From JAQBYK01 sp964499425 (lineage in GTDB: Bacteria > Patescibacteriota > Gracilibacteria > UBA1369 > LOWO2-01-FULL-3): DNA of 17,474 nt. Below the pieces are notes generated by a model, which saw nothing but the letters and a program-made list of their open reading frames with translations, did not search any database and was not told the origin of the DNA. The DNA lies in assembly GCA_964499425.1 (NCBI GenBank), contig CAZCLD010000026.1, positions 1 through 17,474 of the forward strand. The letters are read 5' to 3'. Every line of letters begins with the position of its first letter. Within the stretch, counting starts at the first letter, position 1. Both the position numbers and the translations under genes were made by a program. This document shows positions 9,201 to 14,325 of this stretch, piece by piece.

Positions 9201-9368
9201 GATGAGGAATCTGAGGAAGAAGCTCTAGCTCGCTGCTACAATGAACTGCTGGAATACAGGAGCGCTCTCTACAAAAAACATGCCGACATAGTAATCCCCT
9301 ATCACGAAATCGAGGGATACAAGCTAAATGAGAAGCAATTTATGGCTTTAATCGAAGAAAAGCTTTAA
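6273..9368 (+). CDS. thrA: Aspartokinase-homoserine dehydrogenase with a fused C-terminal shikimate-kinase-like P-loop domain
   Basis: This 1031-residue cytoplasmic protein makes homoserine from aspartate, apart from the aspartate-semialdehyde dehydrogenase step. The aspartokinase (1-290) has KFGGTSVGS (5-13), SFGERLS (117-123) and GRGGSDYTA (191-199). Two ACT domains (about 295-450) probably bind an end-product amino acid. The homoserine dehydrogenase (about 454-805) has the nucleotide motif GTGLIG (461-466), TPNKKA (566-571), the signature from YTEPDPRDDLNG to DVARK, and VKGPGAGAQVTA (781-792). Canonical ThrA ends about there, near 820 residues. Here residues 823-1031 add a P-loop kinase with Walker A GMSNMGKT (831-838), DD (855-856), YMQLE (896-900), IDTTG (920-924) and YRSALYKKHAD (995-1005). 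The domain resembles shikimate kinase but has changed substrate positions. With no thrB visible and thrC downstream, homoserine kinase activity is the favoured inference. The start at 6273 begins directly with the aspartokinase motif. Confidence 0.93.
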   Translation: MKILKFGGTSVGSPERIQKVIEIIKGYKNSAVVVSAFGGVTDKLIDVGRSAAEGSKAYKKMFQEIEKQHITAVKKLVKNPAKTLKEVRTTLKELEEVLRGINLIKEVSKRTLDLVMSFGERLSAYIIAQSLNAEFLDSRLLIKTDENFGYAKIQVQRSNKNIQEYFKKHKRLQIITGFIATTDLNETTTLGRGGSDYTASFFAAALKAEEIEIWTDVDGIMTADPRKVKKAFSIPNISYQEAMEMSHFGAKVIHPPTMQPALSQKIPIRIKNTLNPSFEGSVISKEKCTREHIVKGISSISNVALLRLEGGGMVGVAGVAKRLFESLANENISVILISQASSEHSICFAIDEKLTKKAKKVIEEEFSLEIQAKQVRPVSIEKGVSIIAIVGENMRNTPGVSGKLFQALGKNGVNIVATAQGSSELNISTVISEKDESKALRAIHNAFFLSEVQSLHLFMIGTGLIGSTLLSQIEKERRRHLRDQHLDIKIIGLANSKKMLFEEDGIKLENWQSELKKSKKTSDVRAFTEEMNNLNLPNSVFVDCTSSEQVTKEYPKILKDSISIVTPNKKACSAKMQEYLKLSLAASKSNAKFLFETNVGAGLPILSTLNDLMNSGDQILRIEAVLSGTLSYIFNSFTGEKKFSEVVKEAKEKGYTEPDPRDDLNGLDVARKLLILARESGYLLDLDDIKVENLVPENCRKAKDVNEFFEELEKSEDYFSNKLKDAQAENKKLCYIATLHGNKARIRLTAIDQSHPFYNLSGSDNIISFTTNRYSSTPLVVKGPGAGAQVTAAGVFADILKTSNTSFDRKLMRTSFLQKIKSKNLQLSLIGMSNMGKTFWSKRLTKLGFKHICCDDLIEDKLGPVLKERGYRGLKDVAKWLGHPYENQFEENQKKYMQLENTVMKNIFEEIKSPKENIVIDTTGSVIYTSKENLEKLKKNTLVVYLESSKQHRQKMYKNFLSHPKPIIWDRLYRRLDEESEEEALARCYNELLEYRSALYKKHADIVIPYHEIEGYKLNEKQFMALIEEKL

Positions 9369-9377
9369 CATGCTTGC

Positions 9378-10181
9378 GTGATAAAACTACTTTTCAGGTC
9401 AATCAGTCTCGACTTCAAGTTTTTGAGAATTCCGCTTCCCTTAGTCACAAAACTCACTTTCATAATAAAAAAATACTATCTCTTTCTCAGAAATATTCTT
9501 TCTGATTTCGAGCCAGGAAAGTCACACATCAAAGTATTCAAAAAAAAGTACTACTACGACGATAAATATGGCACTGGTTTCCTTCAAAGTGTTTACGTCG
9601 ACCACTGTTTCCTTTCAAACTTCATCAAAAAGAAGGCAATTATTGTAGATATCGGCGCAAATGTTGGCCAATTCAAAATATTCTGTAAACATTTTCTAAA
9701 AGCCGAAAGAGTTTACAGCTTCGAACCCATCAAGAAAACCTTCAAACTTTTGAAACTGAATGCTCCCGAAAATAACTACAACTACGCGATTTCTACAAAA
9801 AAATCACTAACTCTCTATGTCCCTGAGTTAAGCCTGATGGCTTCAACTCATCAAAAAGGAAGAAAAGAAAAGGTGCAGGCCATCACACTCGACGATTTCA
9901 GGCCACTCAAAAGATATGAACACATCGACTTACTCAAAATCGACACCGAAGGTTCCGAACACGACGTAATCCTAGCTAGCAAGAGTATAATAAGAAAATG
10001 CCGGTATCTTTTAGTAGAAGCCAGCGTATCTAGAGCATCAGACGGAGACATTAATGCTATCACCAAAACACTGAGTAAAATCTGCCCAAAACTTAAAATA
10101 GTTGAAACAGGCCGAAGATATAAGGATAATGGGCTCACAACAGCTATCGACATCTTATATGAAACTCTACAGCACAAATAG
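9378..10181 (+). CDS. FkbM family SAM-dependent methyltransferase
   Basis: This 267-residue protein starts at a GTG 9 nt after thrA; it is the only start codon between the thrA stop and the conserved region, since the ATG at 9370 meets a stop after three codons. SAM-binding motif I is IIVDIGANVGQF (88-99), acidic motif II is YSFEPIK (113-119), and the FkbM hallmarks LDDF (171-174) and LLKIDTEGSEHDVI (185-198) follow. FkbM enzymes O-methylate sugars or small metabolites; many sit in surface-polysaccharide loci. A basic, hydrophobic N-terminal 40 residues may associate with the membrane. Its place between thrA and thrC is odd: it has no role in threonine synthesis and may belong functionally to the glycan genes. 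The last 23 nt overlap thrC. Acceptor substrate unknown. Confidence 0.87.
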   Translation: MIKLLFRSISLDFKFLRIPLPLVTKLTFIIKKYYLFLRNILSDFEPGKSHIKVFKKKYYYDDKYGTGFLQSVYVDHCFLSNFIKKKAIIVDIGANVGQFKIFCKHFLKAERVYSFEPIKKTFKLLKLNAPENNYNYAISTKKSLTLYVPELSLMASTHQKGRKEKVQAITLDDFRPLKRYEHIDLLKIDTEGSEHDVILASKSIIRKCRYLLVEASVSRASDGDINAITKTLSKICPKLKIVETGRRYKDNGLTTAIDILYETLQHK

Positions 10182-11469
10182 AAAATCCCCAGAGGTCTCC
10201 CTAAAAAAGGCCGTATTACAAGGGCTTGCTTGTGATGGCGGATTATTTTTCCCTACAGAAATTCCTGAACTACCAGAATCCTTTTTCAAAAAACTGACTC
10301 CTCTCACCTCATTGCAGGAGATAGCCATCACCGTAGCCAGTGCTTTTCTAAAAGACGAAGTCCCGGAAAAGGAAATCCAAAAGATAGTAGAAGATTCAAT
10401 TAATTTCGACGCTCCACTCATCGAGACAGGTATAAACCTACCAAACAAAAACTATCCAGTCTACTCTCTTGAATTATTCCACGGACCAACTTTGGCATTC
10501 AAAGATTTTGGAGCACGCTTCATGGCCAGATTGATGGGACATTTCAGAGAAAAGAAAGAAGAATTCACAATTCTTGCTGCAACATCCGGAGACACCGGGA
10601 GTGCAGTAGCAAGCGGCTTTTTGAAGGTTCCAGGGATAAAAGTTGTCCTTCTTTATCCAAGTGGAAAAGTCAGCCACATCCAAGAACAACAACTCACCAC
10701 AATGGGCCACAACGTAACTGCCCTAGAAATTGAGGGCAGCTTTGATGATTGTCAAAAACTCGTGAAAGAAGCGTTTATGGATGGCGAAATAAAAAATCTC
10801 AGCTCAGCTAATTCTATAAACATCGGTCGACTTATCCCACAATCCTTCTACTACTTTTACGCATATGCCCAGCTCCCCGAGCACAAAATCTCACCGATCT
10901 TTTCTGTACCTAGTGGCAATTTCGGCAATCTCACCGCAGGATTAATAGCAAAAAGAATGGGACTCCCCGTATCAAGATTCATAGCAGCTACAAACGCAAA
11001 TTCAATTTTCCCAGACTACCTTGAAAGCGGTCACTTCGATCCGAAAGCATCAGTGAAGACACTTTCAAATGCCATGGATGTCGGCAATCCAAGTAATTTC
11101 GCAAGAGTATTAGAGCTCTACGACAACAATCTCACCAAAATACGCGAAGATATTTGGGGACACAGTTTCCTAGACGAAGAAACAGCAGATGCCATCAAAG
11201 AAGTCTATCAAAAATACAATTACCTCATGGATCCTCACGGTGCAGTCGCTTACCTTGGCATCCAGCAGTACATGAAACAATCCTTACAAGCCCCAACAAT
11301 ATTCTTCGAGACAGCACATCCAGCTAAATTCCTGGATGTAGTTGAGCCAATCATTGGAGAAAAAGTAGAAATACCAGATCGCCTCAAAAAATTCCTCAAA
11401 AAAGAAAAGAACTCCATCAAAATGGCAGCTGATTTCACAGAGCTGAAAGAATTCTTGCTAAGCCGCTAA
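10159..11469 (+). CDS. thrC: Threonine synthase
   Basis: This 436-residue PLP enzyme converts O-phosphohomoserine to threonine, the last step of the pathway, in the cytoplasm. It begins MKLYSTNRKSPEVSLKKAV, the usual N-terminal motif of bacterial threonine synthases, with GLACDGGLFFP (22-32). The PLP lysine is K115 in FHGPTLAFKDFGA (107-119); the phosphate-handling and PLP segments AATSGDTGSAVASG and VPSGNFGNLTAG follow, and the length is normal. The start at ATG 10159 overlaps the methyltransferase gene by 23 nt, which suggests coupled translation and one transcript with thrA. An upstream TTG at 10102 in the same frame would only add non-conserved residues. Its substrate requires a homoserine kinase, and none is recognisable here except perhaps the extra domain of ThrA. 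The 3' end overlaps the convergent gene by 12 nt. Confidence 0.96.
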   Translation: MKLYSTNRKSPEVSLKKAVLQGLACDGGLFFPTEIPELPESFFKKLTPLTSLQEIAITVASAFLKDEVPEKEIQKIVEDSINFDAPLIETGINLPNKNYPVYSLELFHGPTLAFKDFGARFMARLMGHFREKKEEFTILAATSGDTGSAVASGFLKVPGIKVVLLYPSGKVSHIQEQQLTTMGHNVTALEIEGSFDDCQKLVKEAFMDGEIKNLSSANSINIGRLIPQSFYYFYAYAQLPEHKISPIFSVPSGNFGNLTAGLIAKRMGLPVSRFIAATNANSIFPDYLESGHFDPKASVKTLSNAMDVGNPSNFARVLELYDNNLTKIREDIWGHSFLDEETADAIKEVYQKYNYLMDPHGAVAYLGIQQYMKQSLQAPTIFFETAHPAKFLDVVEPIIGEKVEIPDRLKKFLKKEKNSIKMAADFTELKEFLLSR

Positions 11470-12429
11470 ATCAAGCTCATCTCCTGGCAAAACCATCTGA
11501 TCCTCAGCAAAACGATCAGGCCTTTCACCCAGAGTTCTTAAATATCTGCTCAGCTGAATCCAAGTAACATTGCCTCGATTCCTTTTCTTCAAGACTGCCA
11601 ATGCACGCATAATATCCCTGGCACGGAAGTGATTAATCTCCCAGCCAGTTTTATGATTCAGCGCCACAATTCCAGACCTAGAATGATGCTTTTGAGCTCT
11701 CTTTACATACCTACTAGATATACAGCCACCTAAATTAACAATTGCAGGATCCAAGACTTCCTCAGGAATGTTCGCACCAGCTCCATACCCATTATGCCCT
11801 CTGTAATGCAACATGGTGATATCCTCATCAGGACCCTTTACCTGCGCAATTAATTTCCTCAATTTAGGATTACTCTTATAAGGCCTGACACCCAAATATC
11901 TAACCCCATCCTGACACACTTTATAGGCAACGATCTCATCTAAGAAAGGTTCAGGAAATCTCCATCGCCCCCTAGTAGAATGAGGAAAAATCTGCACCCC
12001 ATCAAAATAAATGTCGCCCCTATAATTAACTAATTGCTTTTCGACCAACCTGCCCAGATCATCACGCACAAACAGAGTAAAACCAGTAGAAACTCCTCTT
12101 TTCATATCGTCCAAATAGGTATTTAAGGTTCTATAAAAACTATATTCTCCTCCCTCATCCGCACTTTCAGAAAAATCTGGCTGGAATAAGGTAAGAACCT
12201 TAAGGTCGGTTAGATTAGCAATTCTTTCATACTTGGGCCGATTAATAGTCAACTCACCATCTCTAATCTTTTGCGAATTTTCATTTCTCTTTGCCTCAAG
12301 AGCTCTTAGGACACTTGCTCTCACTGTATCTGTATGAGGACCCATTAAATCAGGCTCTCTTGCCTCGACCCAATCCGAGTGTCTTCCTTGTCTATCTTTT
12401 CGACGAGGCCGATTAACACCTTCTGGCAT
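11458..12429 (-). CDS. Unrecognised protein with a possible clan CD (caspase/gingipain-like) cysteine peptidase core
   Basis: This 323-residue, charged protein has no signal peptide or membrane span. I do not recognise a named family. The C-terminal half shows a pattern typical of clan CD peptidases: a hydrophobic strand ending in ITMLHYRGHNG (204-214, His212), 24 residues later a strand ending in AIVNLGGCISS (229-239, Cys236), then a third hydrophobic strand GIVALNH (253-259) and a helix. An earlier strand, LKVLTLF (76-82), could be the first strand of such a fold. In caspases, gingipains and toxin autoprocessing domains the His-Gly and the Cys after a strand form the catalytic dyad. This is pattern reading, not a homology result. 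It lies 15 nt after the 626-residue gene and is probably in its operon. The start is ATG 12429 without SD. Its 3' end overlaps thrC tail to tail. Confidence 0.8.
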   Translation of the reverse strand: MPEGVNRPRRKDRQGRHSDWVEAREPDLMGPHTDTVRASVLRALEAKRNENSQKIRDGELTINRPKYERIANLTDLKVLTLFQPDFSESADEGGEYSFYRTLNTYLDDMKRGVSTGFTLFVRDDLGRLVEKQLVNYRGDIYFDGVQIFPHSTRGRWRFPEPFLDEIVAYKVCQDGVRYLGVRPYKSNPKLRKLIAQVKGPDEDITMLHYRGHNGYGAGANIPEEVLDPAIVNLGGCISSRYVKRAQKHHSRSGIVALNHKTGWEINHFRARDIMRALAVLKKRNRGNVTWIQLSRYLRTLGERPDRFAEDQMVLPGDELDLAA

Positions 12430-12444
12430 AGGAAATAATTACGT

Positions 12445-14325
12445 CTAAATCGTTGCATCAAGGCCAATCAAGAATTCTTGGTAAGAAGGATGACTACCGT
12501 CTGCAAGTGCCTTTTCAAGAAATTTGGCACTCTTAAATTCAACCCTCGCTGGCCCCCCATCTCCTTTTCTACGGAAAGTATATGCATCTCTCGGTACACC
12601 CATTGAATCAAATAACTTCGTAAACATACCTTCTGTCACTTCATAAACTTTAGCTTTGACTTGCGCTTCAGTAGCGCTGGGGTTATCGCGCTTATATCTC
12701 TCTACAACTCTCGACCCACCTTCAACACTATTCAAATAGCGACGATAAAACTCCGTCATTTCTCGAGATAAATTCTTAGAACTCAAGCGCATATTTGAAG
12801 GCAGTGGTCCCTCAACAAGCTTTCTATTCCAATCTACCTCCCTCAAACTTCTTTCAGCTTCTTTACCACCAAAATTAGAATACCTTTGCCCCATCGGTTT
12901 CCCATGAAACATCGCCCATACAATTCTCCGCGGATCATCCAAAGCATTAACCTCAAGATCCTTTCTTGTCTCGAACTCGCCTCTACTAGCACGGACTTGA
13001 TCTGCCATTTTCCCTGACAAGTGAACCTCTTCAGCAATGGCCTTGGTCTTACTGAAACCCTTCGCAGAAGCATAAACCTCCGCAGAATAGGATCCTAGCC
13101 CTAGATTGGACTGAGCATGTGTCCAAATCCTATTAATCCCAGTTTCAACTCTATAAGCAAAATCCAATAACGGCGAAGCATCTAGTACTTCCTTAGGCAA
13201 TTGTGAATCACTCTTATATACAGCTAACCTCGGATTTTCAAATGCTTTCAAAACAGAATCTAAGAAAAGTGGACTCTTCTCTTTAGCATCAGCTCCACCA
13301 CTTCTCAATATAAGTCTTTCCTTGTTTACCCCATCAGCGCGCTTTGTATTTCTATAAACAGCGGTATCAACCATAGTCTTGTAAATCTCTCCCATCACAG
13401 GTCTTCCAGAAAAACCAAAACTATGCTTAATCAAGTTAATTCTAAACTGAGGATGGTCCCTCTGGAACCTAAGAACCTCAGCTTCTGTAGCTGCGTCAAA
13501 ACTTGCTCTTCCATTTGGTTTATTCAAGAACACATTAATCTCAAAGTGATTAGGGTTTACAGACTGTCCATCTGCTGTCTTTTGTCTAACTGTATACTCG
13601 TAAAGCGCTTTATAGATGTTAGACCCTTCTTTATAAGCAGGAAGACTTATCGACATCTTACATTCCGGATGCATTGCAGGAATCTGAGAAGCTAGTTCTC
13701 TAGGCAACCTCATTTCAGGACCATATTCCGCTCTCAAATAAGCTTCTTGTCTTCCACTAGAACGTTTTGTTCTAACAATTTCCGCGACTTCTGCTTGTCT
13801 AGCAGCTTCATTAGCTCTTGAAGGTCTTATCCGCCTACCAAAAACATCTCTAGCAGGCAGATTTCTTTGCCTAACAGCAACTGCTGCTTCCATGTTGACA
13901 ATCGGATCTACAGGTTCTGCCTCAGGAGCTCTCTCAGCCCTTCTTGCCCACCTTGCGGCTATATGTCGATCGTACATCTCAGCCAGATTTGGCACCTTTC
14001 TTGCAACTGCCTCTCTAATCTCTCTCCACCTCTCAACAGCTCTTTCAAACCTTGCTTTGCCTCTTGCAACAAAAGACCTACCTATTTCAGAAACCTTCTG
14101 TCTCAAATTGACATCCCTAATCCTCTGAGCAAGTTCCTGAGCCCTTGTTCTAAAATTCCTAATTCTCTCAGTCCTAGCTGCAGGTGTCTCAGGTGTAGGA
14201 GTTGTTCTCCGAGGAGGCTCCGGTGTAGGAGTTGTTCTCCGAGGAGGCTCCGGTGGAGTCTCTGGAGGAGTTTCTGTCCTAGGTCGAGCTGGATTCAGGC
14301 TTTTTTTTTCCTTGAAACCTGCCAT
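12445..14325 (-). CDS. Unrecognised Arg/Pro-rich protein with a divergent GT-A (GT2-like) glycosyltransferase domain
   Basis: This is a 626-residue protein with no membrane span. Residues 1-50 are Pro/Thr-rich and contain a duplicated 10-residue unit. Residues about 50-135 form a very Arg-rich, probably helical or coiled region. From about 220, KMSISLPAYKEGSNIYKAL (223-241) matches the first strand and loop of GT2 enzymes; FEINVFLNK (261-269), LILRSGGADAKE (338-349), then LGSYSAEVYASAKGFS (410-425) and AEEVHLSGKM (431-440) fall in the order expected for the acceptor loop and catalytic acidic motif. The metal-binding DxD is reduced to one Asp in GADA, so activity is uncertain. The C-terminal 150 residues are unrecognised. 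The ATG at 14325 lies within the upstream gene, a 31-nt overlap in the -1 frame at an A9 run. A GAGG 3 nt before the ATG is too close to be a normal SD. Confidence 0.8.
   Translation of the reverse strand: MAGFKEKKSLNPARPRTETPPETPPEPPRRTTPTPEPPRRTTPTPETPAARTERIRNFRTRAQELAQRIRDVNLRQKVSEIGRSFVARGKARFERAVERWREIREAVARKVPNLAEMYDRHIAARWARRAERAPEAEPVDPIVNMEAAVAVRQRNLPARDVFGRRIRPSRANEAARQAEVAEIVRTKRSSGRQEAYLRAEYGPEMRLPRELASQIPAMHPECKMSISLPAYKEGSNIYKALYEYTVRQKTADGQSVNPNHFEINVFLNKPNGRASFDAATEAEVLRFQRDHPQFRINLIKHSFGFSGRPVMGEIYKTMVDTAVYRNTKRADGVNKERLILRSGGADAKEKSPLFLDSVLKAFENPRLAVYKSDSQLPKEVLDASPLLDFAYRVETGINRIWTHAQSNLGLGSYSAEVYASAKGFSKTKAIAEEVHLSGKMADQVRASRGEFETRKDLEVNALDDPRRIVWAMFHGKPMGQRYSNFGGKEAERSLREVDWNRKLVEGPLPSNMRLSSKNLSREMTEFYRRYLNSVEGGSRVVERYKRDNPSATEAQVKAKVYEVTEGMFTKLFDSMGVPRDAYTFRRKGDGGPARVEFKSAKFLEKALADGSHPSYQEFLIGLDATI
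14192..14251 (-). repeat. Two perfect 30-nt tandem copies encoding a Pro/Thr/Arg decapeptide repeat
   Basis: The unit occupies 14192-14221 and 14222-14251 with no mismatch. It lies in frame near the start of the 626-residue gene and encodes EPPRRTTPTP-type decapeptides, probably a flexible linker. The identity at DNA level points to recent duplication or ongoing length change. Confidence 0.9.

Noticed and set aside
8739..9368. The extra ThrA domain as a true shikimate kinase
   Set aside because: By hand alignment the Arg of FRxxE and the GGG strand that bind shikimate are replaced by Met and TTG, and the operon concerns threonine. It is still possible if the alignment is wrong.
10102..10158. 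A TTG start for thrC at 10102
   Set aside because: Threonine synthases begin with the MKxYSTN motif, which starts at the ATG at 10159. The extra residues lie in the conserved end of the methyltransferase gene.
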